64,000 nucleotides of DNA from Devosia sp. (GCA_015234425.1 JADGNE010000050.1:62001-126000); one strand, 5' to 3'; positions 25,698 to 34,915 are shown, counted from the first letter of the stretch. The notes: generated by a model from the letters alone, not told the origin. Numbers and translations: made by a program.

Positions 25698-27664
25698 CAG
25701 GCGGCGACCTCTGCCTTCTGGCGCAGGTCCGGCGGTGTGCCTTCGGTCATGAGCGCGACGATGGCTTCCATTGCCGGCATGACCTTCTGGCCTTCGGTGC
25801 CGAGACGGCGGACGGAGACAGTGCCCTCCTCGGCCTCGCGCTTGCCGACCACAAACAGCAGCGGCACCTTGGCGACGGAGTGCTCGCGGACCTTGTAGTT
25901 GATCTTCTCGTTGCGCGTGTCGATCTCGGCACGAATGCCCGAGGCGCGCAGCTGGGCGACCAGCTTCTCGGCATAGCCGTCGGCTTCCGAAACAATGGTG
26001 GTCACCACGACCTGGGTCGGGGCCAGCCACATCGGCAGCTTGCCCGAGCTGTTCTCGATCAGAATGCCGATGAAGCGCTCGAAGCTGCCGAGCACGGCGC
26101 GGTGAAGCATGACCGGACGGTGCTTGGCACCGTCTGCGCCCACATATTCGGCATCGAGACGTTCGGGCAGGTTCGGGTCGACCTGGAGCGTACCACACTG
26201 CCAGTCGCGGCCGATTGCGTCGGTCAGCACGAATTCGAGCTTGGGACCATAGAAGGCGCCCTCGCCCGGGAAGACAACATAGTCGTGCCCGGCAGCCTTG
26301 CAGGCATTGCCCAGCGCGGCTTCGGCGCGATCCCAGCTCTCTTCCGAACCGATACGCTTTCCGGGGCGCGTCGAGAGCTTGATGCGCCAGCCCTCAAAGC
26401 CGAGATCGGCATAGACGCTGGCCAGAAGTTCGATGAACTTCTTGGTTTCGGCTTCGATCTGGTCTTCCGTGCAGAAGATGTGGGCGTCGTCCTGGGTAAA
26501 GCCGCGCACGCGCATGATGCCGTGCAGAGCACCGGACGGCTCATAGCGGCTGCACGCGCCGAATTCGGCCATGCGCAGCGGCAGATCGCGGTAGGACTTC
26601 AAGCCATGGTTGAACACCTGCACGTGGCAGGGGCAGTTCATCGGCTTTAGCGCGTTGATTGCCTTGGTCTTGGCATGCTCCTCGTCGACTTCGACGATGA
26701 ACATGTTTTCCTGGTAATTGTCCCAGTGGCCCGAGGCTTCCCACAGCTTGCGGCTGACCACCTGTGGGGTGTTCACCTCGACATAGCCGTCGGCGCGCTG
26801 CTTGCGGCGCATGTAGTCCTGGAGCGCCACATAGATGCTCCAGCCCTTGGGGTGCCAGAACACCTGGCCCGGGGCTTCTTCCTGCATGTGGAAGAGGTCC
26901 ATCTCGCGGCCAAGCTTGCGGTGATCGCGCTTTTCGGCCTCTTCCACCATGTGGAGGTAGGCTTCGAGCTCTTCCTTGGTCGCAAAGGCGGTGCCGTAGA
27001 TGCGGCTAAGCACTTCGCGATTGCTGTCACCGCGCCAGTATGCACCGGCAACCTTGGTCAGCTTGAACGCCTGGCCGACGTCCTTGACGGAGCGCATATG
27101 CGGGCCGCGGCAGAGGTCGATCCACTGACCCTGCTTGTACATTTTCAGCGACTGATCGGCCGGGATGGCGTCAACGAGCTCGACCTTGAACTCCTCGCCC
27201 TTGGCGCGGAAGAAGTCCTTGGCCTGGTCGCGCGTCCACACTTCCTTGGTGAAGACGGCGCCGCGATCGATGATCTCGCTCATCTTCTTTTCGATGACGC
27301 GCAGCTCATCCTCGGTGAACGGGCCGGCTTCGCGATAGAAGTCGTAATAAAAGCCGTTGTCGATGACGGGGCCGATGGTGACCTGCGTATCGGGCCAGAG
27401 CTCCTGCACGGCTTCGGCGAGAACGTGGGCCGCGTCGTGGCGGATCAGCTCGAGCACGTCCTTGGAGCCGGAATCGCGCGTGACGAATTCCAGCGCGCCG
27501 TCGGCTTCGAGGGCGTCAGAGAGATCGGAGAGGACACCGTTCCAGCGCATGGCCACAGTCTTCTTGGCCAGGCTCTTGGAAATGCCATCAACGATGGCGG
27601 TGCCGGTAGTGCCACGCGGAAATTCGCGCACTGCACCATCGGGGAACGTCACCTTGATTGACAT
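25697..27664 (-). CDS. thrS: Threonyl-tRNA synthetase
   Basis: A class II tRNA synthetase of 655 residues. The start at 27664 ([18 protein letters not shown]) follows GGAG; the frame continues about 30 codons upstream without likelihood. In order: the TGS domain, the editing domain with the zinc-site [16 protein letters not shown] (about residue 70) and FYYDF near 108, then the catalytic core. Core motif 1 is near [16 protein letters not shown], motif 2 is [15 protein letters not shown] and motif 3 is [15 protein letters not shown]. The anticodon-binding domain is C-terminal. Confidence 0.97.
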   Translation of the reverse strand: MSIKVTFPDGAVREFPRGTTGTAIVDGISKSLAKKTVAMRWNGVLSDLSDALEADGALEFVTRDSGSKDVLELIRHDAAHVLAEAVQELWPDTQVTIGPVIDNGFYYDFYREAGPFTEDELRVIEKKMSEIIDRGAVFTKEVWTRDQAKDFFRAKGEEFKVELVDAIPADQSLKMYKQGQWIDLCRGPHMRSVKDVGQAFKLTKVAGAYWRGDSNREVLSRIYGTAFATKEELEAYLHMVEEAEKRDHRKLGREMDLFHMQEEAPGQVFWHPKGWSIYVALQDYMRRKQRADGYVEVNTPQVVSRKLWEASGHWDNYQENMFIVEVDEEHAKTKAINALKPMNCPCHVQVFNHGLKSYRDLPLRMAEFGACSRYEPSGALHGIMRVRGFTQDDAHIFCTEDQIEAETKKFIELLASVYADLGFEGWRIKLSTRPGKRIGSEESWDRAEAALGNACKAAGHDYVVFPGEGAFYGPKLEFVLTDAIGRDWQCGTLQVDPNLPERLDAEYVGADGAKHRPVMLHRAVLGSFERFIGILIENSSGKLPMWLAPTQVVVTTIVSEADGYAEKLVAQLRASGIRAEIDTRNEKINYKVREHSVAKVPLLFVVGKREAEEGTVSVRRLGTEGQKVMPAMEAIVALMTEGTPPDLRQKAEVAA

Positions 27665-27760
27665 TTTTGATCTCCAGAAAAGGGTTGTCGCGCTGTCCGA
27701 ATGGGCGCGAGGTCGACGGATTACCACGAATAGCCGGGATTTCCAGCCTTTACTTGCCAA

Positions 27761-28155
27761 TCATGTCGGCAGTTCACTGAACTGGGGCAAATCGTCGTTG
27801 ATCTCGTACCAGCTCGCCTTGGAGCCGACGAAGATATGAAACGAGGGCTGGATGGTTGGGGGATCGATCAAAGTGCCCATGGTCACATGGCCGTTTCCGT
27901 TGTCGGCAATGTAGGAATAGAGCAGCGACCCGCACTTGCCGCAGTGGAAATCGCGGCTGCCCTCCGCCTCCCCATAAAGCAGCAGATCATCTTCGCCCCG
28001 GACCAGACGGATACGGTCAAACGGGATGGAGGCCATTGGCTTGAATGCGGAACCGGTGGCGCGCCGGCACCGGGAGCAATGGCAGAAAACGCGGCGACAA
28101 AGGCATCTTCGACCTCATAGCCCACCGCGCCGCACAGACAGCTTCCCCTCAGCAT
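27761..28155 (-). pseudogene. GFA/CENP-V family zinc protein with a one-base frameshift
   Basis: The N-terminal MLRGSCLCGAVGYEVEDAFVAAF begins at 28155. The sequence CHCSRCRRATGSAFKPMASI continues in another frame to a stop at 27761, with FHCGKCGSLLYSY further on. Restoring one T in the T4 run (A4 at 28086-28089 on the plus strand) joins them into a normal 131-residue glutathione-dependent formaldehyde-activating-like protein with all Cys zinc ligands. Either a recent mutation or a sequencing error. Confidence 0.82.
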
Positions 28156-28160
28156 GTGTC

Positions 28161-28472
28161 TTACCTCCAGCGGCCATACCGCCATGGTTGATACCAGCTG
28201 CCCGCTTCCGGCAGCGCCTCCGGAACTGGATCATACCCATGCGTGCCGCCCGGGCGACAGCGCCAGAATCGCGCCAATCCCATCCAGCCGCCCGGCCAGA
28301 AGCCGAAGCGCCAGATGCTGTCGCGGGTAAATTCAGAACAGGTCGGCAAATGCCGACAGGTGCGCCCGGCGAAGGCCGAGAGCGTGTAGCGATAAAGCGT
28401 GATGAGGAAAATGGCGGCCAGCTTGAACGGGAAATCCACCGCCTGCCAGAACGCTGCGATGATTCTCTTCAT
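28161..28472 (-). CDS. yidD: Membrane protein insertion efficiency factor YidD
   Basis: A 103-residue protein of the YidD family, which helps YidC insert inner-membrane proteins. The family signature is clear: LYRYTLSAFAGRTCRHLPTC followed by SEFTRDSIWRFG, with the three conserved Cys (the last in WRCRPGGTHGYDPVPE). The N-terminus is amphipathic and hydrophobic. It overlaps the upstream IscU-like gene by 4 bases. Confidence 0.93.
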   Translation of the reverse strand: MKRIIAAFWQAVDFPFKLAAIFLITLYRYTLSAFAGRTCRHLPTCSEFTRDSIWRFGFWPGGWMGLARFWRCRPGGTHGYDPVPEALPEAGSWYQPWRYGRWR

Positions 28473-28924
28473 GAACCGGACGCACCAAGCGGTTGGGCTG
28501 ATTCGATTTTTTCCAGTGCCGCAACCACTGCATCAAAGACGAGCAGCGTGGATGTGTGCCGGGCTGGAAAGTCGCGCACTGGCTCGAGATATCGCAAATC
28601 CGACCATTTTCCATTGGGTGGCGCGCCCTCGGCCCTGAGCATGGCATGCATGGCGTCACGGAGTGAGCGGAAGTCTGATGCGCTGGTGCCGACGATCTGC
28701 TCGGCAACGATCGCGGCACTGGTCTGGCCGAGTGCGCAGGCCGACACATCATGCCCGTAGGCTGTGATGACACCGTTCTCGAGCTGGATATCCACCTCGA
28801 TCAAGGAGCCACAGACGCGGCTGACCTTTCGAGCGCTGGCATCCGGAGCGGCCAGCCGACCGGGCTGCGGCGCATTGCCCGCCAGTTCAAGAATCCGGTC
28901 AGAATAGAGCTCGCTCAGCGACAT
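28469..28924 (-). CDS. IscU/NifU-like iron-sulfur scaffold family protein
   Basis: A 151-residue homologue of IscU. It keeps the first two scaffold Cys regions (SRVCGSLIEVD, about residue 38, and SACALGQTSA, about residue 62). The Asp after the first Cys is replaced by Ser, and the third Cys region reads PARHTSTLLVF, with His kept but Cys absent. It may carry clusters in another way or have a different role. The yidD and folE neighbours match rhizobial gene order. Confidence 0.8.
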   Translation of the reverse strand: MSLSELYSDRILELAGNAPQPGRLAAPDASARKVSRVCGSLIEVDIQLENGVITAYGHDVSACALGQTSAAIVAEQIVGTSASDFRSLRDAMHAMLRAEGAPPNGKWSDLRYLEPVRDFPARHTSTLLVFDAVVAALEKIESAQPLGASGS

Positions 28925-29079
28925 AATCGAAAAATTCTGCTTCTTGTTCCCATAGTCCTACCCTTCTATATAGGGTGTCGCCAGCAGAGCGTCACTGCAT
29001 TCAATCTGCTCGACAGGTCCAGATCGATCACGCCCCCGTATAACAAGGCTGATTGCAACGCCCCCAAGGAGCCAGCCAG

Positions 29080-29703
29080 ATGGATGTCCGCGCCAAGCCA
29101 ATTTCCGCTGCGCCCTTGAGCGCGACCGCTCTGCCCCGGCCAACCCGTGAGGAAGCCGAACAGGCTGTCCGCACGCTTATCGCCTGGGCTGGAGATGATC
29201 CGACGCGCGAAGGCCTGCTGGAGACCCCTGCCCGCGTGACCAAGGCCTATGGCGAGCTGTTCGGCGGCTATACGCAGGATGCCAAGGCCGTTCTGGCCAA
29301 GACATTCAAGGAAGTCGGCGGCTACGACGACATCGTCTTTGTGCGCGATATTCCGTTCTATGCCCATTGCGAGCACCACATGGTGCCGTTCTACGGCAAG
29401 GCCCATATCGCCTATCTGCCGCATGATGGCGTCGTGGGGCTGTCCAAGCTGGCGCGCCTCGTTGACGTCTTCGCGCGCCGCCTGCAGACGCAGGAGACCA
29501 TGACGGCGCAGATCGTCGACGCCATCAACGAAAACCTCGGCCCGCGTGGCGCCGCAGTGATGCTCGAGGCCGAGCACATGTGCATGACCATGCGCGGCGT
29601 GAAGGCCCACGACGTGATGACAATCACCCACCGCTTTACCGGTGTGTTTGCAGAGGACCGCGTCGAGCAGGACCGGTTCTTCGCCATGGTCAATCGCCGC
29701 TAA
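29080..29703 (+). CDS. folE: GTP cyclohydrolase I
   Basis: First enzyme of tetrahydrofolate synthesis, 207 residues. The start at 29080 follows AAGGAG. Motifs: [20 protein letters not shown] (about residues 43-62), the zinc-binding CEHHMVPF near 104, and [17 protein letters not shown]. The second zinc Cys lies in [11 protein letters not shown]. Divergent from the IscU-like gene. Confidence 0.96.
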   Translation: MDVRAKPISAAPLSATALPRPTREEAEQAVRTLIAWAGDDPTREGLLETPARVTKAYGELFGGYTQDAKAVLAKTFKEVGGYDDIVFVRDIPFYAHCEHHMVPFYGKAHIAYLPHDGVVGLSKLARLVDVFARRLQTQETMTAQIVDAINENLGPRGAAVMLEAEHMCMTMRGVKAHDVMTITHRFTGVFAEDRVEQDRFFAMVNRR

Positions 29704-29755
29704 GGAGTTTCAACCCCATCGTTTCCTGCTACGTTTGGAGCGGGGAACCTGGAAG

Positions 29756-30169
29756 ATGAAATTGCGGACAACTATTGGTGCTGTCATCGCCCTAATGGCG
29801 ATGACTCTTCCGGCGCCGGCGCAGTCCTCGATCAGCAGCGCCAGCGGAGCTGCTCATCTCGGCAGCTATACGGCTTATATTGGCGACCACGACCTCTACA
29901 ACTCGGATGGCGCCCGACTTAACCAGCCTTGGCAGGTCATCCGACAGGACCGCGCCAATTATCATCGCTTCCGCATACGTGACCGTGCAGACGAGAGCGA
30001 CGACTTTTTCTCCGACGCTTCAAATCGAGCCACCATGGAGCGCATGTTGCGCAACGGAACGATTGCAGGCTCAGCCGGTCGAGCGATTGTGCGCGGCGGG
30101 TTGCTGGTTCAGGTCGACATCTATCGGTCAGGGGGCAAAGATTGGATTGAGATCACAGTGCTCGATTAG
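29756..30169 (+). CDS. Small secreted protein of unknown function
   Basis: A 137-residue exported protein. The signal peptide is MKLRTTIGAVIALMAMTLPAPAQ-SS. The mature part is rich in Tyr, Asp and Arg (HLGSYTAYIGDHDLYNSDGA, then YHRFRIRDRADESDDFF) and lacks Cys. I do not recognise a family. It lies 52 bases after folE on the same strand but with only a weak ribosome site (GGAAG). Confidence 0.65.
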   Translation: MKLRTTIGAVIALMAMTLPAPAQSSISSASGAAHLGSYTAYIGDHDLYNSDGARLNQPWQVIRQDRANYHRFRIRDRADESDDFFSDASNRATMERMLRNGTIAGSAGRAIVRGGLLVQVDIYRSGGKDWIEITVLD

Positions 30170-30246
30170 CCTTCCAAGGACAAAGGCGATCAAGCGAGGC
30201 CCCTGGCGACATGGCAGAGCTGTATTGCCTGATGTGAGATTGCAGC

Positions 30247-31080
30247 ATGTCCATTGTCGCCAAAATGCTCTGGGTCCTCGAAAGCCGCTCACGCGAGCCG
30301 CTTGGCCTGGATGAGCTGGCGGATGTGACCGGCCTCTCCAAAAGCTATCTCTCCCGCGTCTTTCCCCTCGTGACCGGATATTCGGTCACGGCCTATCTGA
30401 GGGCACGGCGACTGAGCGAGGCCGCACGCCAATTGGCCCAGGGCGCTCCCGATATTCTCTCGGTGGCGCTGGAGGCAGGCTATGGCTCGCATGAGGCATT
30501 CACCCGCGCCTTCCGCGATCAGTTCGGCATGACGCCGCAAGCTGTTCGCCAGAGACGCAATCTGGATGGCATTTCTCTCGTGGAGCCTCAGAGAATGGAT
30601 CGACAAGCACAAGTCACACTCGAGCCGCCCCGGTTCGAAACTCGCCCCATCACGTATTTTGCCAGCATCTCCGAGCGGCACCGGATGGACAACCCCGCCG
30701 GCCTCCCCGGCCAATGGCAACGCTTCCAGCCCTATATCGGGCATATCGACGGCGCCATTCCCGGCGCCGCCTATGGCATTATCGGCGACATGTCCGATGA
30801 CCACTTCGAATATGTGGTGGCCGTTGAAATGCGCGCCGGAGCGGAAACACCGGCGGATCTCGAACAGATCTCGGCTCCGGCGCTCAAATGGGCGCGCTTT
30901 GCCCATAAGGGGGATTTGTCCACCCTGCGCGCAACCATCGGCGCTGCGGAAGCGTGGCTGACACGCAATGGGTATGAAGCCAGCGAGGCGAACTATAGTT
31001 TCATCGAATATTACGGACCCGGCTTTGACGCCCGCACCGGCAGCGGGGACATAGAGATCTGGTTCGGCCTCAAGAGCTGA
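30247..31080 (+). CDS. AraC family regulator with GyrI-like effector domain
   Basis: A 277-residue regulator. The AraC double HTH is at the N-terminus: LDELADVTGLSKSYLSRVFP (about residues 19-38) and EAGYGSHEAFTRAFRDQFGM (about 78-97), then TPQAVRQRR. The C-terminal 150 residues form a GyrI/SOUL-like ligand domain (ETRPITYFASISERH, then a hydrophobic pocket ending GSGDIEIWFGLKS). This arrangement resembles the Rob/SoxS-like regulators that bind small hydrophobic drugs. Its target is unknown. Confidence 0.88.
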   Translation: MSIVAKMLWVLESRSREPLGLDELADVTGLSKSYLSRVFPLVTGYSVTAYLRARRLSEAARQLAQGAPDILSVALEAGYGSHEAFTRAFRDQFGMTPQAVRQRRNLDGISLVEPQRMDRQAQVTLEPPRFETRPITYFASISERHRMDNPAGLPGQWQRFQPYIGHIDGAIPGAAYGIIGDMSDDHFEYVVAVEMRAGAETPADLEQISAPALKWARFAHKGDLSTLRATIGAAEAWLTRNGYEASEANYSFIEYYGPGFDARTGSGDIEIWFGLKS

Positions 31081-31141
31081 AGCACTGGCGTAAATCCATG
31101 ATGCGCGCTAGAGCCTCGCTGCCAAGCCAGGGGTGCGCATC

Positions 31142-31594
31142 ATGACAACAGCATTTGCAGATCCGAAATCGTTGACCCACGAGGAGCTCGAAGAAGGCAC
31201 GGCCTTCGCCCCGCGCTTTGACGACAAGGGCCTGATCACGGTTGTGACCGTGGAAGCCGGCAGCAAGGATGTGCTGATGGTTGCCCATATGAACGCCGAG
31301 GCGCTGGCGCTGACGCTTGAGACTGGCATCGCCCACTACTGGTCACGGTCGCGAAATTCGCTCTGGAAGAAGGGCGAGACCTCCGGCGAACTGCAGGAAG
31401 TGGTGGAGATCACAACCGATTGCGATCAGGACTGCCTGGTGATGAGCGTGCGCCAGACCGGGCGCGGTGCGGCCTGCCACACCGGCCGAAAGAGCTGTTT
31501 TTATCGCCGCGTGACGCTGCAGGACGGCAAGGCCGGTCTCGAAGACACCGGCCTGCCCCATCTGTTCGACCCCAAGGCGGTCTACGGCGGCTGA
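31142..31594 (+). CDS. hisI: Phosphoribosyl-AMP cyclohydrolase
   Basis: Histidine biosynthesis enzyme of 150 residues that opens the purine ring of phosphoribosyl-AMP. Start at ATG 31142 ([10 protein letters not shown]), with AGGGG before it. Motifs include [37 protein letters not shown] and the metal-binding [11 protein letters not shown] and [12 protein letters not shown]. Standalone, without the hisE pyrophosphohydrolase domain. A perfect 23-base tandem duplication covers its stop codon. Confidence 0.95.
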   Translation: MTTAFADPKSLTHEELEEGTAFAPRFDDKGLITVVTVEAGSKDVLMVAHMNAEALALTLETGIAHYWSRSRNSLWKKGETSGELQEVVEITTDCDQDCLVMSVRQTGRGAACHTGRKSCFYRRVTLQDGKAGLEDTGLPHLFDPKAVYGG

Positions 31595-31625
31595 GGCCGC
31601 CTGTCTACGGCGGCTGAGGCCGCCT
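31580..31625. repeat. Perfect 23-base tandem duplication over the hisI stop
   Basis: The 23-base unit, which begins GTCTACGGCGGCTGAGG, occurs twice in direct succession (31580-31602 and 31603-31625). The first copy carries the last codons and TGA stop of hisI. Each copy contains the hairpin GGCGGC-TGAG-GCCGCC. It also touches the convergent rhomboid gene stop. Confidence 0.9.
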
Positions 31626-32376
31626 AGCCCTGCGCCTGGGTGCGGGAGCGCCGCTCGAACAGGCCGACCATGAAGAAACCGGCGATAAAGCCGCCCAGAT
31701 GCGCCTGCCAGGCAATGCCGAGGCTCGTGCCCATGAGCAGTGGCGCGAGCGGCACGGCGGCGTTGAGCACCAGCCAGATCAGGGTGAAGAATCGCGACCG
31801 CGAATCCGCGAAGACTTCGCGCACACTGGCGAGGCGTCGGCCGAGCACGATTCTCTCCCCGGTCTCGGGATGGCGCGTCCACAGCACCGGCTGGAAGATG
31901 AAGCGTACGGCCGCGCCGGTCAGCCCGGCGACGCCGCCCGATGCGCCGATGAGAAAAATCCCCTCGTAGAGCGAAGTCAGGGTGAAGGCGGCGGCACCGG
32001 CTGCGGCGGACAGGAGAAAGATCGCCAGCATGGGCCCTGCCCCGTAGCGACGCGCCACCGGCGTTGCGAAGATGACCAGCCAGGCGACATTGATCAGCAG
32101 ATGGTCCCAGCCGCCGTGGATAAAAGCATGGGAAAACGGCGTCCAAAGCAGCGGAATGAGATAGCTCGGGTCCTGCTGTGCCAGAAGGATACGCAGGGGC
32201 TGATAGGCGAACCAGACATAGAAATCCGCCAGCCCCTGGGGGTTAAGCGCCATGGTTGACGCCAGGTGAACGGCCACCAGCACCCCAACCAGCGCGGTGA
32301 TCGAACCGGGCAGCAGGAAGATCGGCTCACGCTCGGGAGAAGGCCGGTTCTCCGGGCCTTGACCTGGATCAGTCAT
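31624..32376 (-). CDS. Rhomboid family intramembrane serine protease
   Basis: A 250-residue membrane protein with about six to seven segments. The start at 32376 (MTDPGQGPENR) follows AAAGGA. The conserved rhomboid features are WTPFSHAFIHGGWDHLLINV (about residue 75), the catalytic Ser in LIGASGGVAGLTGA, and the catalytic His in AWQAHLGGFIAGFFM. It would cleave substrates within the membrane. The substrate is unknown. Convergent with hisI. Confidence 0.92.
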   Translation of the reverse strand: MTDPGQGPENRPSPEREPIFLLPGSITALVGVLVAVHLASTMALNPQGLADFYVWFAYQPLRILLAQQDPSYLIPLLWTPFSHAFIHGGWDHLLINVAWLVIFATPVARRYGAGPMLAIFLLSAAAGAAAFTLTSLYEGIFLIGASGGVAGLTGAAVRFIFQPVLWTRHPETGERIVLGRRLASVREVFADSRSRFFTLIWLVLNAAVPLAPLLMGTSLGIAWQAHLGGFIAGFFMVGLFERRSRTQAQG

Positions 32377-32450
32377 GGGTTTGGTCCTTTCACGCCGGCA
32401 CTGTACCGCGCTCTTTCGCCTTATCCACATTTGGGACACCGGCGTTAACC

Positions 32451-32466
32451 TTAATTAATGTTTAAG
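32451..32466 (+). promoter_or_regulatory. CtrA-like box in the rhomboid/PAS gap
   Basis: TTAA-TTAATGT-TTAAG has one mismatch to TTAA-N7-TTAAC and lies 96 bases before the PAS gene. A second TTAAC sits at 32445-32449. AT-rich promoters can produce such matches by chance, so support is moderate. Confidence 0.35.
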
Positions 32467-32561
32467 CGGGAAATCACCCCGCCATTTTGCCATTCTGGGA
32501 TTCGCGGCGCAGCGTTCCAAGGGGGAGCGCAACAGCCGGCTATTCTTAGCGGGTCCTTACG

Positions 32562-33218
32562 ATGCAGATGACGAGCACCACAACGCTCTACAATTACTGG
32601 AACTCGATTCGTGGGGCCCGGAGCGCTCCCGACCGCAAGGATATCGACCCTACCCGTATCCGCGAAGCGCTGGCGAACACTTTCATCCTCGAACTGGATG
32701 AGAGCGACAAGTTCTCGTTCCGCCTCGCCGGCTCGCACCTGTGCACGAGCTATTGCCGCGAGCTCAAGGGTCGCTCCTTCTCCGCGCTCTGGCACGATCG
32801 CGACAATGACGCGATGGAAACGCTCGTCCGCGCCGTGACCGAAGACCATGCCGTGGCGCTCGTCACCTTCCAGGGCTCGACGGCGCTGCACACCAAGGTG
32901 ACCTTCGAAACCATCCTGATGCCGCTGCGCCACAATGGCTCGACCCACACCCGCATCCTCGGCGCCATGACGGCGGTCGACGAGCCCTACTGGCTCGGCG
33001 TGCAGCCGGTGGTCGAACAGCGCATCACCGGCCTCCGCCTCATCTGGCCCGACGACATGGCCGAAGAGCAGGATCACATCCGCGAAGCCGTCAGCAATGT
33101 GGTCAATGACGTGTCCTTTGCCCCGTCAGCGCCGAACAATGGCATGCCGACCACCGTCTTCGGTCGCACTGCACGCCGCTATGCGCATCTGGCGGTTATC
33201 GACGGCGGCCGCAACTGA
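32562..33218 (+). CDS. PAS-domain sensor-like protein
   Basis: A 218-residue soluble protein of the alphaproteobacterial PAS_5 type. Features are LYNYWNSIRGARSAPDRKDI (about residues 10-29), FSFRLAGSHLCTSYCRELKG and RLIWPDDMAEE. No enzymatic or output domain follows, so it probably acts by protein contact. The start may be either of two ATGs 6 bases apart. In Caulobacter a small PAS protein (MopJ) tunes motility through CtrA. A similar regulatory role here is only suggested by the neighbouring PilZ gene. Confidence 0.8.
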   Translation: MQMTSTTTLYNYWNSIRGARSAPDRKDIDPTRIREALANTFILELDESDKFSFRLAGSHLCTSYCRELKGRSFSALWHDRDNDAMETLVRAVTEDHAVALVTFQGSTALHTKVTFETILMPLRHNGSTHTRILGAMTAVDEPYWLGVQPVVEQRITGLRLIWPDDMAEEQDHIREAVSNVVNDVSFAPSAPNNGMPTTVFGRTARRYAHLAVIDGGRN

Positions 33219-33324
33219 TCTGCGGGCCCGCCCGGGCTTATTGCGGGGCGGGCCGATACCATGCGTTAACCAAGACCGAATAGCCTGTCTTGCGGAACTT
33301 CCCCAAGACTGAAACCGGTTGCGC

Positions 33325-33957
33325 ATGCTTAGTGACGATATTCCTTCATCGCAATTTGCGCCGACCGCTCGCCCGCGAGCGGCGGAGGGCCGCTTTCAGC
33401 GTGTGAAAGTGTCCATTCTGGGTCGCTATATGCTGGCGGACCGCCGCGAATTCCCCTGCCAGATCCTCGAGATGTCGCCAGGCGACGCTCTGGTGATCGC
33501 CCCGATCCCCGGGATCGTAGGGGAGCGCATCATCGCTTACCTCGACCATCTCGGCCGCATCGAGGGCACGATCCTCAGCCAGGTCGACGGTGGCTTCACC
33601 ATGGATATCGCCGCCACCCCGCGCAAACGGGACAAGATGGCAGCGCAGCTGACCTGGCTGGCCAACAAGGATCTGCTCAACCTGCCCGAAGACCGGCGGC
33701 ATGAGCGCGTTGTCCCCGACATCCGCCATTCGAGCGTCGTGCTCGACGATGGCCGTCGCTACAATTGCAAGATCATCGATATTTCGCTCTCCGGCGCCGC
33801 CATCGAACTCGATGTGCGCCCGGCCATGGGCACGCCGATCACCATCGGCCGCATGCGCGCCCGCGTCGTGCGCCATTTCCAGAACGGGGTCGCGGTCGAA
33901 TTTGCCTCCGCCCAGGAAATGCTCAATGTGGTGCAGCAGAACCTGCGCATCCACTAA
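33325..33957 (+). CDS. Double PilZ domain protein
   Basis: A 210-residue protein with two PilZ-type domains. The first (FQRVKVSILGRYMLADRREF, about residues 24-43) lacks a clean RxxxR motif. The second has the full c-di-GMP motif: RRHERVVPDIR near residue 122, then DISLSGAAIEL near 150. It probably binds the second messenger cyclic di-GMP through the second domain. ATG at 33325 is preferred over the TTG two codons earlier. A strong terminator follows. Confidence 0.88.
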   Translation: MLSDDIPSSQFAPTARPRAAEGRFQRVKVSILGRYMLADRREFPCQILEMSPGDALVIAPIPGIVGERIIAYLDHLGRIEGTILSQVDGGFTMDIAATPRKRDKMAAQLTWLANKDLLNLPEDRRHERVVPDIRHSSVVLDDGRRYNCKIIDISLSGAAIELDVRPAMGTPITIGRMRARVVRHFQNGVAVEFASAQEMLNVVQQNLRIH

Positions 33958-33983
33958 GCCAGGAATTCATCGCAGAAGCTTGA

Positions 33984-34014
33984 AGCTCCGGACGTCAGTG
34001 TCCGGGGCTTTTTT
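33984..34014 (+). terminator. Rho-independent terminator after the PilZ gene
   Basis: AGCTCCGGAC (33984-33993) pairs with GTCCGGGGCT (34000-34009) with one G-T pair, followed by six T. Confidence 0.92.
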
Positions 34015-34095
34015 CATGCCCGGGCGGACGTGGTGAATCCAAGCTTACCAGACCGGATAAAACACGCATAAAAACTAAGCGGCAGTTTTTCTTCC

Positions 34096-34137
34096 GGGGC
34101 AAGTTGCCCCCAATAGCGTGGTCTCCATCAGGGAGAC
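34096..34137 (+). promoter_or_regulatory. Structured leader with a hairpinned ribosome site
   Basis: GGGGC-AAGTT-GCCCC (34096-34110) and GTCTCC-ATCAG-GGAGAC (34121-34137) form two hairpins upstream of ATG 34144. The second one pairs the GGGAGA ribosome site. It may reduce or regulate translation of the protease. Confidence 0.5.
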
Positions 34138-34143
34138 TACCCA

Positions 34144-34770
34144 ATGGCATTCAATATCAAGGGCCTGCTGGCCACGGCGATCGCAGGACTGGGCCTCATG
34201 TCCAGCGCCCCTGCCGCACTGGCGATGGACTTCACCAATGTCGCCTATGTGCAGGTGGCGAGCGGCAACACCTCCATCCCCGTCGGTCATCTCGAATTCT
34301 GCCGGGCCCGTCCTGGCGAGTGCCAGAGCAATGACCAGATCGTGCCGGCGATGTCGCTGACAGACGCCAACTGGCAGCAGCTGGTTTCGGTCAACGCCCA
34401 TTTCAACCAGACCATCGTTCCGGCAACAGACCGCGACCTCTACCAGGTCGAGGAATTCTGGACCTATCCGACGAGCGGCTATGGCGATTGCGAAGACTAT
34501 GCGCTAGCCAAGCGTCGCGCCCTGATCGAGGCGGGCTGGCATCCGAGCACGCTGATGATCGCCGTGGTGCGCCAGCAGGACGGCAGCGGCCATGCCGTGC
34601 TGATCGCCCGCACCGATCGTGGTGACCTTGTGCTCGACAATCAGGAAAGCCTGATCCGCGTCTGGAACGAAACGCCCTACAAATTCCTCAAGCGTCAGTC
34701 GCAGGCCAATGCCGGCCAGTGGGTCGACATGCTCGACGACCGCATCGTGGCGGTCGCTGCGACGCAGTAA
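34144..34770 (+). CDS. Transglutaminase-like cysteine peptidase (BTLCP, LapG-like)
   Basis: A 208-residue exported cysteine peptidase. The signal peptide is MAFNIKGLLATAIAGLGLMS, cleaved near ALA-MD. The catalytic triad is visible: Cys in GYGDCEDYALAKR (about residue 118), His in GSGHAVLIART (about 148) and Asp in DLVLDNQES (about 163). LapG, a member of this family in pseudomonads, releases surface adhesins under c-di-GMP control. The adjacent PilZ gene makes a related role possible, but no LapD- or adhesin-like gene is present here. Confidence 0.9.
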   Translation: MAFNIKGLLATAIAGLGLMSSAPAALAMDFTNVAYVQVASGNTSIPVGHLEFCRARPGECQSNDQIVPAMSLTDANWQQLVSVNAHFNQTIVPATDRDLYQVEEFWTYPTSGYGDCEDYALAKRRALIEAGWHPSTLMIAVVRQQDGSGHAVLIARTDRGDLVLDNQESLIRVWNETPYKFLKRQSQANAGQWVDMLDDRIVAVAATQ

Positions 34771-34817
34771 GAGTTTCCGGGCCCCGCCCTACTACCCTGA
34801 TAGGGGCTTGAAGAACG

Positions 34818-34860
34818 AAGCCGTCAGCGCCCGCCAATGCGCTGTCGGCTTTGTTGTTTT
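34818..34860 (+). terminator. Rho-independent terminator after the cysteine peptidase
   Basis: AAGCCG-T-CAGCGC (34818-34830) pairs with GCGCTG-T-CGGCTT (34839-34851), a 12-base-pair stem with one T-T mismatch, then TTGTTGTTTT. Confidence 0.88.
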
Positions 34861-34915
34861 CAGATTGTCGCGTTTCCGAACCGCAACGCAACGACCAGCT
34901 TTTCCGGAAATGCTC

